NCBI GenBank assembly: GCA_032622095.1
Contig: CP136065.1
Coordinates: forward strand, 61,427,094 to 61,491,093
Length of the DNA: 64,000 nt
Origin: Siphonodentalium dalli
Lineage: Eukaryota; Mollusca; Scaphopoda; Gadilida; Siphonodentaliidae
Direction of reading: 5' to 3'
The notes under the pieces are model-generated. The model ran no database searches and had not been told where the DNA came from. It worked only from the letters and a program-made list of their open reading frames with translations. The translations under genes were made by a program, and so were the position numbers. Shown one piece after another: positions 1-11,127 of the stretch; the stretch's first letter is position 1; every line of letters starts with the position of its first letter.

Positions 1-36
1 GGAGGTATATAAGGTTAGCCCAGCCCAGTTATATAT

Positions 37-114
37 GGGGCCGACTTCTCTGGGGCCGACTTCGCGTGGGGCCGTCTTCGTATGGGGCCGACTTCGCACG
101 GGGCCGACTTCTCC
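37..114. repeat. Short tandem repeat, 5 units of 15-16 bp
   Basis: Five successive copies of a unit built on GGGGCCGACTTC begin at 37, 52, 68, 84 and 100. Units differ by one to a few bases (one reads GGGGCCGTCTTCG). The array is GC-rich against AT-rich surroundings. It lies about 440 bp upstream of the renalase start codon; no promoter role can be shown. Confidence 0.85.
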
Positions 115-552
115 TGTATTCACTAAGGGACCTCAGCGAATCATTATGGGAGCTAGGAATTCATTTTGTAGTACCGGTACATAATACTGTAGACTACTAG
201 TACTAGTGTAGTATGATTTACTGAAAATACTGAATTTCTTAAATAGTCCAATCCGACAATTTATTTTCACAGATAAATAAGTTAAATAACAACATATAAA
301 AGTTACTATATATAATTCTGGCAGAAAATCGATTTCAACAAAGTTGTCATAACTTTACAGTGGCATTCACATACCTTCCAGTTATCATAAAAGTAGCTTA
401 ATTAGCTATAAAAACATTAATTATATAGTCAGTAAAACTTTTCGAACATTTCTTGTTGTTCAAAGATTTATCTCCCTTGAGCAGGTGCCCGTTTCGGCTT
501 GAATAAAACGAGTGATGCATCGGTAAATAGTTTGTGGTGAACTTCCTTTAAC

Positions 553-3500
553 ATGGCTTTGAAACGAGATGTTCTCATTATCGGCGCTGGATTGACAGGT
601 GCAGTTACTTCAGCTCTATTAGAAACAGCATATAGAGGAAATATGACCATCTCTATATGGGAAAAGGCGATCAAACCAGGTGAGTCACGAAAATCGGCGA
701 CAAGATGTGGGCGTGGCACGAGATGAGTTCTAACCTTTGCTAAAACGGAGACCATCTATTAGAAATATGATGAATTTACTAATGGTCTGGATAAAAATAT
801 CTATGATTGCTGGTTGGTGGTGATCTCTTCATCACTGTAGAGCTTCCATGGGCTTGGGGGGGGGGGGGGGGGACTGATCCTGCACATGTGCAGTTTGTCT
901 TCGCCATATGCTTCAAATCTGTATCTCTGTATCTGTATGGTTACGTCCAAGATCCCAATAATGGTATTGTAGGACGGTTCCTACTATATGCAGCAAGTCC
1001 CTGGATATGCAGCAAGTCCCCGGTAAACGCAGCAAGTCCCTGGTAAATGCAGCAAGTCCCTCTAATTTAGGGTGGATTAGTGGAGTTGTTGATGAGTTTA
1101 ATCAGTGTTTTATTATCCATTTGATTGGGTCCTACTATACGCAGCAAGTCCCTGGATATGCAGCAAGTCCCCGGTAAACGCAGCAAGTCCCTGGTATATG
1201 CAGCAAGTCCCTCTAATTTAGGGTGGATTAGTGGAGAACTTTGTTGATGAGTTTAATCAGTGTTTTATTATCCATTTGATTTACGATCTGTGGCAGTTGA
1301 TTAGAGTTGATTGGAAATCTTTATCCCTTTATAATAGAACCGTGTAGGACAGTGACTGGGCAGATGTTAATTGCGCGGTTTTTGTGTCTCTTCACAGTTA
1401 CTGGACATAAAGTCCCAAAAATAAGGTTTTAATCGAGTTTATAAATCGGTATCCCAATATAAAGAGCTCTTTATATTGGGGATACCGATTTATAAACTTG
1501 ATTAAAACCTTAATTTTGGGACTTTATGTCCAGTAAGTTGCAGTAACTGTGGTCTCTTCCTCTTTTGCTGGCACTAAAGCAGCAAGGAAGGTCTCTGGTG
1601 ATTCAGACGACACAATATTGATGTGAAGATTCAAAACATTTTCTAACACTGATTCACCAGGAGACTCGATCATACGATTTTCTCCAATAATTATATATAA
1701 AAGAAAAACATTTAATCGAGGTTCGATTCAGCAAATATATGTGATTTGCAGGATCCTACTAATAATATCATAGTCATCAATTAAATTGAAATTTCATAAG
1801 CTATGTCCATGCAGTATTGTGGTCTAAATATGGTTTGGGCATGTAAAGAGGGCTATAATTTACTCCATATTTAAGGAGATCATGTGCACAAATACAGATT
1901 TGCACTTGAGTTTAGCACCAAAAGACAGATAGATCATGGAAAACAGAAAAGATAAAGAATATAGCCTTAAACTTTAATATGCAGTGAAAAGCTAGTTCAC
2001 ATATTCATGGGCGTAGCCAGCTACATGTAGGGTTCGATGGGTTTGGATGATCCTGCCCTGAAAAACAAGTGCCCTTGTCCCCTGACTTCCTGGGTTCGAC
2101 ATGTCATTGGCTCTGTCAACTTCAGGGGTTTGTGAAGTTAACTAAGCCCGAAGTTGTCCGAGCCAGCGAACCCTGAAAGTCAGGCAACGAGGGCACTTAA
2201 GCATTTTCGGCAAATTTATTGACAATTGAGCAAGTTGCAAGCATGCGACAGAAGCATACTCCACCAATAATAGATAGCGAGATATTATGAATTTATACTG
2301 ATCCTAAAATATGAGCATTTGCACTTCAGAGCAGGCTTGGGGCAATTACTTGTCAATGTAATTTATTATAATTACAATTGCTTCAACATTTTCCAATTAC
2401 AATTCCCATTACATCTATTTCTGAAGTTCAGAGTACATTGTATTTATTTTTTGTGACGAAGTGAAAATAACCCTATTATCTGTGCAGAAGCAAATAGTGA
2501 ATAAATGTGAAAACAGTTTTTGTACAAAATACCTCAGACTATACATTCACCATTTACATGTATTTCCACAGGAGGACGGATGACAACTAGGAGAGACAGG
2601 AATAATTCAGATATATCTGTAGACCTTGGTGCTCAATATATTTCATGTACACAACGGTATGCCGACAAACATAAATTGTAAGTGGTTTGATTATTACTGT
2701 CTTATCATTGTATTTCAAATTATGAATAAGTTGAATTGGTAAAAATTTGTAGTGACTTCCTGGCTTAACCCTTTCTATACTAACACTCATGAACTTATTA
2801 TCTGAACATTTCCTTAAATAAATAGGATAAGATCTAGAGAATAGTACTCAACCCTAACATAAGTCCATGTTTCCTTCGACGTGAATGAGGTTCCCAGCGG
2901 GAGAATTAGTGAAGCTATCATACACGACAGGCTAGCATCACCAAATTCAACAAATGGGGACATCATTCTGCTTTGGCCTCAACTGCTATTGGAGATTGAA
3001 GTTCCCCAGTTGAAATTGGTGATGTTCATCCATTAGTCGATTATGCATTTTATGTTCTGCAAATTAGGGGATATAGAAACTGAATAGATGGGGAAAATGT
3101 TAATTTTAGACTATAGATACTTCCCAGAAGATGGGGCTTAAGATGAACGAGGTCCCCATTTGTTGAATTTGGTGATGCTAGCCTGTCGGGACCTCATTCT
3201 GCAAATGTCAGACACACTATTCCAGACTTAACTGTGTGGAATTTTCAACACACAAGAATTCAAAACATACAAGAGCAGTGAAGGAGAGTGGTTCCTAAAG
3301 TTTTATGCACAATTCAAATATTTTAAGCACTTCTTATAATTGCTGATGACTTACAAGCCTGCAGATAGTGTGTCTGTCATTTGCACTATTTGCATGCTTG
3401 ATGAGTTATATTGATGAAATAATTGTATAATATATTTCAGGTTTTATTCTGAGTTGGTGGATAATAAGATTTTGACGAGTCTGCAGGGAACGATAGAAGG

Positions 3501-6500
3501 AGATCAGTCTGCACCAGATACAAAACATTTTGTTGCTCCACATGGGACAGATTCCATTGTGACACACTACTTAAATCAGTCAGGTTGGCCAGTAACATAT
3601 TTAGATATATTTGTCGATTCTCAAATCCACCCATATTGTTCAAGTTTATACTACATGTATACTAATTTATAGCACTAACCATTTCATGATGGGAGCTGCA
3701 CTGGTGCAGCATTAAAGATCCTGTACCAGTGCATTCTATTAAATATGCAAGTTTCCCATAGGGAGCCACGCCTATATAATAGAATGCACTGGCTTACAAG
3801 GTCGAGGTAAATATTGTTAGGCCAAATGCATTCTCTTATATACATGACTTTGCATATATAAGAGAATGCATTGGCACAGGGTTTTCACAAAATTTCATGA
3901 AGCTCCAGTCATGGAATGGTTAATAGCTTGTTTTGGTTATCAGCTGATGTGTGAATTGAAATAAAAGTTTGGAAATATAATATTTTTTCACAATTTCCCT
4001 GAAATGTTTGAAAGTTATAGAACTAACCCACTGAATTTTCCTGGGAGGGTTTGTCGGGGTGGTCATCACAGAAGTGAGGCTTTTGATGAAATTTGGATTT
4101 GATATACATATAAGCTGCCTGTCTATCATTATGAAATGTTTTTGGTTCCTTCCTACCTTATAATTACAAGACATTGTGATAAACGTTAACTTCAAATGTG
4201 TTAAGGGTTCACTTCACTATATTTTTTATTTGCTTTATGCCTTTAAAGATACAGGCGGCCTTCCCGTGGGTCACATCTGCTAAAACTGCCATAAACAGAA
4301 AGAATATTATATAATAGACATGTTGTTCTTAGTACCAATCATAAATATTGCATACATTGCATGCTATTGTCACGCTTGTATGCTTTGTTATGTAAACAAG
4401 GATTTTCTCCTAACCTATATATGGTAATATATACCAAATAAGGAATTTACTATGAGTAGTATTGTGAGCCGTAAGTTGTAGATGCACCAAATTAGGGGTT
4501 TTACAACCGACATATAATGTGAACGAATCTAAATAAGGAAATGACGCTATATCGGGACTCTGATTATTAGCTTTCCACTGCGCTTTTTGGCGAGAAACTG
4601 AACAACACTCGACCTGTATTTTCTCGGAAACAAAGCATGTTTTGTGAATGATATCTCATTCATATCATCATTATGCTATACTATTAGTATATTCTTGAGG
4701 AAATTATCATAGTTTGATTTTATCCACAAAATACACTTTGTGTGAGCTGAGCATTTGTTTATATACAGCACATAAATAGTGATCGAAGAGCAAAACACTC
4801 AACCCCATGGCGATTTTTTTTGGAGAGTGATTCGCGGTGACCTATACAACACCAAAATCTTGAGAGGTGAGTATTAGCAAATGCTATACCAGTATTTTGT
4901 AAACAACTTTGTTGGGGTATCCCCGGTGTTGAGCATTTTGCTTATCGCATACTCTTTACGTACTGTTTATTTACATAACATGTCGTTTGTTTACATAACA
5001 CAGAGTACTAACAATTTACGCGATATTTATGATTGGTATAAGAACAAAGTTGGTCTATAATGTAATATTCTCTCTGTTTATGGTGGTTTTAACAGATTTG
5101 ACTGTTTTACCAGCAAATCCACCACCAATGCTTACTGTGTCTTTAATCTTTGTACAGGTTGTGATGTTGCATATGAGTCATCAGTTAAATCAGTCAGAAT
5201 GAGTGGAAATAGATTAGAAGTTTCAACTGAGAAAGAGATGTCAGCAACATTTGATGCAGTCATATCAACAGTTCCAGTTCCGCAAGCAGTGAACATTGCT
5301 CCTCAGTTTATTGGTGAGTATATTCAAACTTTATCTAAAAAAACATTTAGGTCATTACTATGGTTAATGGGGTCATTGTCACAATGCAATGATCACATTC
5401 GTATCACAAATGTTGCTGGGTTTTCAAGGGTGATCACATTCGTAGCCAGCTTTTCATATTCATATGGGTCTAATGAATGGATGAGACGAGACTGATTGTG
5501 TGTCTAACCACATTCTTGAGTTTATGAATGAAAAACAACTTACATTTATAAGGAAAGAAATATATTAAATATCAGTTATATTTTATATACAATGTACCTA
5601 ATGTTTTCGACCTATGTCATGAAATTGCTCGAGTTTTATTCCTATAACTTAATAATTGAATCCAGTTTTTGAGCATGATGTTGCCATTTTAGTCGTTTGT
5701 TGTAGTGATGATGTCATATATTGCGCAACAAAACAATGGAATTAGAAAAGCTAACTACAAATGTGATCGCCTGTAAAAAGCTACATTCGTGATCAATATA
5801 AAAAGCTGGCTATAGATGTGATCGATGACATGTGACAATACACCATCAGCATTACTATGCAGGGTGTCCCCACCCAATAAGGGTTCCATTCCTCAACAAC
5901 AATGCCTGCATGTATATCCCACCAAATACTAGGAGTGATGGACAGCGACATTGACCTAGTTACCACTAGAGAATCATTTTTCTCAATTCTACGAAGATGA
6001 ATTCCTTGCAGGCATACTCATGCAAACTATTATTGTCTATGAAATGAAGTTATTCTGAAACATTTCAAAGTTGACATTGTTAATTGCCGAAAGCTGTGCC
6101 TTTGATTTTCTATCAGGTCATGTTGTGATTACATTGTCAAGAAAATCAAAAGCTATTATTATATATGAGGGTTGAAGATTATATATCACATCAAGGTGCC
6201 AGATATATAATTTCATTTCATGAAGATGACCACAAAGAAATCAAGGCAAAACTGGACGAAGTCTCTTACTCATCACGATTTGCACTTGGAATATTTTATC
6301 CTCCAAAATCAAACATAGGTGTCTCATGGTGTGCCAAATACATAGATGATCCAGTGGTCAGATTTGTCTCCATCGATAACCAAAAGAGGAATGCAGGTAT
6401 GGTCTTACATTATTTATATTTATCACATAATTAGTCCTCATATTTTTTTTGTAAGACACATGTGTATTATAGGCACGCACAGTGACGGTAGAGCTTAGCA

Positions 6501-9500
6501 GAATGATGTTGATGTCAATGCCCGAACTTTTTTATTATGCTAATCAGAATATAATTATGATATTCAATTTGTGTTGGGTTATTTGGTGTTGACTGTGAGA
6601 TAAACATGGGTGATAAGGGTGGTTGAATAATTTTGTCGCTAATTCAAATTTAGTGCCCTTGGTTAATAAATTTTGTATGGAATTGCAACCCATTAGAGAT
6701 CCTTTATTAATCAGAAAGTGTGGAAGCACTGGCTCAGCCCGATGTAGTCATTGCTTCATTAGTCTGTAAACAAATTTCTTATCAGAATGACCATATTACG
6801 ATCAGAATGGCACATTGAGATATCCGTCAACTCAGATTAAGCTTGAAAATTGGTCACTAACGTTAGAGGGATATCCTTAAAAAGGAAGCGCTTGTCATCT
6901 ATTCTGTATGATTTAATACCACAGAATATAAAACTTTATTTGTGTCAAAAGATATGGACAGGCCTGCACATATGGTGCCGGACATTTGCAGAATGAGGTC
7001 CCCAGAGGGTGAATTTAGTGACGCACAGCAGGCTAGCATCACCAAATTATGGGAGGCCGTTTTCACAATTATTAAATAATTGGACTTAAGCACAATTCAA
7101 TTACATGTATACTTAAGCACAATTCAATTGCACTTAAGCGCAATTACTTACATTATATATTTACCCAATTGAGCTTAAGTGCAATTGAATCGTGCTTAAG
7201 CGCAATAGCCATAAAATGTTTTCACCCAGGTTCATAATCAGGTTATGGTGGGATAGTCATCCTGCAGACTATTCTATAGGAATTAAGGGGGTTTTGTTTT
7301 TGACAATCAATAATTGTGCTTAAGCCAATTCAATTGCGCTTAAGTGCAAATAAATTGCGCTTAAGCACAATTGTAATCAGAGTTTTTAATTGCACATAAG
7401 TGTAATTGCTGCCCACATAATGTTAATAGAATTGCTCTTCAACAAAATTGTATTGTGGTTAAGCGCAATTTAGTTTTATTCTGTACAATTCAATTGCGCT
7501 TATGTTCAATTATTTTATTAATATTTTATACAATATTAGCTAAATTCAGCTACTAAATTGTGCATTTATACAATTTGGATTGAAAAAACAAAATACCATT
7601 TCTCTTTTGAAGTGACTGCGATTGTGCACATAAGTTATTGTGGTGAATTGATGTATTCGCGAAGAGGTTGAACATAGGCTCCAAGCCGTTAACCATATGT
7701 TTTGACAACCCACCACAATAACGTATATGTTCTGCCGACAGTCCTGGCTATTCGACATTTATTTCGAAGAAGGAGCAGCAGAAAATCTCCTATTACTCTC
7801 CGTAACGTTGTTCAATGACGTAAATGACGTCATGAAGATGAAACAGTTGTCTTGGTTTCCCTTATGTTGATGGATCTAGATGTAAACATGGGATATGTTG
7901 CATGGCCCTCTGACCAATCAAAGGACTCTGACCAATCAAAGGAGCTGTTTCTTACTGGAGGCGGAACATTGTGTAATATGTTTGTACTTGTTTCACAGAA
8001 ATTATTTTTGCAGACTCTGATCTTCCTCCATCAGTGCTGGTCCACACAAGTGTCCCGTTTGGAATAAAACATCTCGAGAGTGACGTCGAAGCCATCAAAG
8101 AAATAATTTATACCAGGTTTAGAGAAATGTTTCCAAGGTTCCCCGACCCAGCAGAAATAAAACTCCATAAATGGAGGTATTCCCAGGTAAGAAATTAGCC
8201 AATATTCGGGGGGGGGAGAATTATTCAAGTCTCAGACAATTTTTTTTCTGAATTAATGAGGGAGGAAGGACTTTATTTTTACTTTTTTTTGTGTGCACAT
8301 CTTAAGCATGAATCATGATAGTAATAGTCAGAAAATGTAGAGGGAACTTTGTTTCCATATATTCTCATTTAATCTGATATAAAAATTACATTATTCTACT
8401 AGTATTTGACATAGGGATTACCAATCATGTTCTAATGCCCCTGAATATTCACAATTGTTATTGTTGTCTATAAATTGACACTTCTCCATTATAACATGTG
8501 ATCCTAAATTTCCTCCAATGCCTTTCAATTGTTCTGGAGTTACAATTTGTAGACTATGATGATCAGGTAATCATTTTCTTCAATGCAGTCATCTACTTAG
8601 TGTTCTATCTCACTATATGTATACATGATAGTCAATCTATCAATCACAGAGATATCTTAAGAGTTCAAGTGTGGAATATGCCCCCCCACCCCAACACTTT
8701 AGAGAGTGGGCAATACTAAATATTTGTATGGATGGAAAATTTGCATTAATTTCAAAATCCAAGAAGTTGGTATCCTTCCCCTTAAACTGGGCTATCAATA
8801 CACCAAAGCACAACCAAATGCGATGATCCATGCCCAAGCTACAAGCAGAAATTTTCATACGGATATAAAATTCAGAAATTCCCTAGTCAAACAAGGGCTT
8901 TAACTCTGGTAAAAAGGAATGGAAGAAACAATTAGTACTAGTATGTGGGTATCCTACGCACATGCTAGGCTATCCCATACCAAAGCACAACCATATATGA
9001 TGATCCATGCCCAAATTACAACTGGTAGAACTCTGGTAGAAGGAAATGCCAAAGGAAAATGAAATCTGATAATTAACACTCGCGTTACAATGTGATATGT
9101 TCGGATGGACTGACGGATGGACGGAGCCCTTGGCTATATGCCACGAACATCCTATTGGGTTGCAGCATAATAAAACAACTGAATTTAATTGTAATAAATC
9201 TCAAATGCTTCTGAATATAGTAAATACTACACCCTCTCCATGGAGATCAGGATAAAAAAATACGGTTTCGGACATTTACAGAATGAGGTCAACAGTGGGT
9301 GAATTTAATGATGCTACCCTGCACAGCGGTCTAGCATCACTAAATTCACCTTCTGGGGACCTCATTCTGCTTAGGCCTCATCTTCTCTGGAAATGTGGTA
9401 GAGCACAGGGGTGGGTCTTAAGTGAAACATCAGTCGCTATATCACAAACATTTATGAGTCTTGATCATCTGGCAGGGTCTATAGTAAACTGAGCCTACCT

Positions 9501-10967
9501 TTAAAAGTCTTCATCATGCATTTATTAGATACTCATGCAATACCAAACGGAACACAATCCAACATCACAAGACACATGGATAACATCACATACATCTATA
9601 CAGACAGCTTGACAGCAACATCACAACATCGAACATCCAACATCAATCGAGAGATGTCCAACGAGAAAAGGACCCTGGTGAACAAATACATAGATTGTAG
9701 TTGCTACCAAAATATATATCCAGAATGGATATAAATAAATATGTGAAATGTGATTGTGTCAAAAACCAACTTCCCTATTGTCGATATAAACAACTATTTG
9801 ACACAATCCTAACTGTGACGAACAGTTAGAAATAAAACCTACATGCTAGTATAAAAGGGAGATTACGAACGCAGCGTGCGATTTCCACATCCCTAAACTA
9901 TTGGGCAAATATATATTGCAAATGTGTTATAACTCTAAACTTTCAAAACCGAAGACAATATTATTAAAATACAAGATATAATAACGGGTAAAAACATAAC
10001 AAATATCACATACCATATCGTAGGAACATAGGTCAAGATGTCATAACGTAGTATTCATCTTATACTTCTTAACTTTAACATTCTTCAAACATTTGAAGAA
10101 TTTCAAGTGCGACGACACTAAATGTCAAATGAGACGAACGATGTGCACTGCTTGACGACCAAATATGAACTGACAAAAGGCGCGAAAAGACGTTACCTGT
10201 GATTGGCTGAAATCCCATAGTGTCTGACTGTTTGGTCTCAAGATTGGGCGCAAATATAGACAGAGAATAGACTTAAGTGGGTGAGAATTTGGGTGCAGGT
10301 AGAAATACGAAATAGCAAAATAGAGATCAGGAATCGAACTAGGAACGAGAAATGTAAAGAACGGAATAGCGCGGAATGGAACGAAATGAACCAAGTACGC
10401 GGAATGAAATGATAATGCAGCTATAAAATGTATATTAGTGAGTTTAATAGGTATAATAACTTAATTAGTATACATGTGTAGCATGTAATAAAGGCATATA
10501 CTGTTTTGGTATATAAAATAGCACTGTCACAGAAAGTATTTTTAGTTTCTTCAGATCAAATGCGAGTTATTCCTCATTACCCAGGTGAAAAATATTGGAC
10601 ATACCTGGTTTTTGAACTCGATTGAAATATTATTGTGAAAGATCCACACCACAAATATGAATGCAATTGGATGACGTTTGTTCAAGTTATAATTTTAAGT
10701 CTTTAAAATTGCTAAAATGACAGACAAAATCAGGGACACAAGTTCTGACAAGTCATGTATAAATCATAAGTTCAAAAACTTGACTAAAAATATGTTGTTT
10801 TATTTCAGGTTTACAAACACTACGAGGGACAACCTGGCTGTGTAGTGCTTAACAAGTCACCACTCCTCATACTCGGAGGCGATGCATTCGTTCACTCAAA
10901 CTATGATGGCTGTATAGAGTCTGCTCTGTCAGTCCTCTCAACCTTCAAGACTTTGTTCCCAGACTGA
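553..10967 (+). CDS. RNLS: Renalase (FAD-dependent NAD(P)H-isomer oxidase), 7 exons, complete
   Basis: Seven exons join in phase: 553-679, 2572-2677, 3441-3583, 5158-5313, 6226-6396, 8014-8186 and 10809-10967 (TGA). They give 1035 nt and 344 aa; human renalase is 342 aa. All introns are GT..AG. Residues 7-16 (VLIIGAGLTG) are the Rossmann GxGxxG that binds the FAD adenine, preceded by a hydrophobic beta strand. Family-typical stretches follow: GGRMTTRR, VDLGAQYIS, STVPVPQ, SYSSRFALGIFY, RFVSIDNQKRN, VPFGIKHLE, KWRYSQ and, near the C-terminus, LGGDAF..SNYDGCIESAL, the second flavin-contacting segment. Vertebrate renalase oxidises aberrant 2- and 6-dihydro-NAD(P) isomers, making H2O2; the same reaction is inferred here. 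The donor after exon 3 (CAG|GTTGGC) and the acceptor of exon 5 (GAAG|ATGACC) are weak matches, but phase and family alignment support both. A possible polyadenylation signal ATTAAA is at 11067-11072. Confidence 0.95.
979..1280. repeat. Tandem duplication of a minisatellite-containing block (renalase intron 1)
   Basis: A block of about 150 bp occurs twice in a row (from 979 and from 1130). Each copy holds four 19-20 bp units beginning GCAGCAAGTCCC (starts 990, 1009, 1029, 1049 and 1141, 1160, 1180, 1200) followed by the same unique tail ending TATCCATTTGATT. The second copy has a small insertion (GAACTT region). Confidence 0.9.
1401..1533. repeat. Near-perfect palindrome, about 65-bp arms (renalase intron 1)
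   Basis: The left arm starts CTGGACATAAAGTCCC and the right arm ends with its reverse complement. The two meet at AAAGAGCTCTTT with almost no loop, and only a few mismatches separate the arms. In RNA this would be a strong hairpin; it resembles a foldback MITE. Confidence 0.9.
2067..2198. repeat. Imperfect inverted repeat (renalase intron 1)
   Basis: AAGTGCCCTTGTCCCCTGAC at the left pairs with GTCAGGCAACGAGGGCACTT at the right, and matching continues inwards through TGGCTC / GAGCCA and AACTTC / GAAGTT. It is an old foldback element with scattered mismatches. Confidence 0.75.
2885..3225. mobile_element. Degenerate copy of the dual-hairpin hAT-type MITE
   Basis: It carries the family signature: GAATGAGGT..CCCAG..GTGAATT..GTGATGCTAGC hairpins at both sides of a spacer with CTTCCCAGAAGATG, ending CTCATTCTGCAAATGTCAGACACAC. 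Similarity to the intact copy at 42402-42846 is clear, but the hairpins are eroded. It lies in renalase intron 2. Confidence 0.75.
3680..3922. mobile_element. CCCTTTC-type palindromic MITE copy
   Basis: It opens with ACCATTTCATGATGGGAGCTGC and closes with AGCTCCAGTCATGGAATGGT, an imperfect terminal inverted repeat. Inside are two short palindromes with AGAATGCACTGG / CCAGTGCATTCT type arms. Same family as 47579-47994 (TTAA-flanked). Confidence 0.75.
4275..5103. mobile_element. Foldback element with about 130-bp inverted ends (renalase intron 3)
   Basis: AAAACTGCCATAAACAGAAA..GAATATTAT, followed by CTTAGTACCAATCATAAATA at the left, is matched in reverse complement at the right by TATTTATGATTGGTATAAG..GAATATTC-like sequence and CTCTGTTTATGGTGGTTTT. 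The interior has no ORF of note. The right end lies about 55 bp before the exon-4 acceptor. Confidence 0.75.
5385..5828. repeat. Inverted repeat with GATCACATTCGTA motifs (renalase intron 4)
   Basis: AATGATCACATTCGTATCAC and GGGTGATCACATTCGTAGCC at the left recur in reverse orientation at 5758-5828 as ACAAATGTGATCGCC, TACATTCGTGATC and AGATGTGATCGATG. It is a short foldback element around an AT-rich core. Confidence 0.65.
6964..7060. mobile_element. Partial dual-hairpin MITE
   Basis: GACATTTGCAGAATGAGGTCCCCAG..GGTGAATTTAGTGACGC..GCTAGCATCACCAAAT gives one hairpin of the family and then stops abruptly in unrelated sequence. It lies in renalase intron 5. Confidence 0.7.
7080..7530. repeat. Field of dispersed CTTAAGCGCAATT motifs
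   Basis: Over about 450 bp (renalase intron 5) the palindrome-centred motif (A/G)CTTAAGC(G/A)CAATT recurs many times in both orientations (for example TTGCGCTTAAGTGCAA and AATTGAATCGTGCTTAAGC), interrupted by unique spacers. Spacing is irregular, so it is not a simple tandem satellite. Confidence 0.85.
8750..9180. repeat. Interspersed noncoding repeat of molluscan-intron type
   Basis: Two diverged copies of a unit containing GGCTAT(C)CCATACCAAAGCACAACCA..GATGATCCATGCCCAA..ACTCTGGTA run in succession and end in GGATGGACTGACGGATGGACGG..ATGCCACGAAC..GCAGCATAATAA. No reading frame is maintained. Confidence 0.6.
9264..9385. mobile_element. Partial dual-hairpin MITE (single hairpin)
   Basis: It has GGACATTTACAGAATGAGGTC, GGGTGAATTTAATGATGC, then the inverted ATCACTAAATTCACC..TGGGGACCTCATTCTGCTTAGGCC. 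Only one of the two family hairpins is present. It lies in renalase intron 6. Confidence 0.75.
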
Positions 10968-11127
10968 AATAATTACTAGATCTTTAAATGAAAATTTAGA
11001 TAAACAGTGATGCCGGACCGAGATATCTGTTCAGGAATCCATTGTCTTTCAACTTATTGTCATGTCATTAAATGTTTAATGTGTAGAGAGTCTTCATCCT
11101 GGTCACTGTAACCCTGTCACTGTTATA

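Noticed and set aside
9516-9734. 72-codon + strand frame
   Set aside because: Low-complexity Asn/Thr-rich peptide inside a renalase intron, with no splice sites in phase with neighbours.
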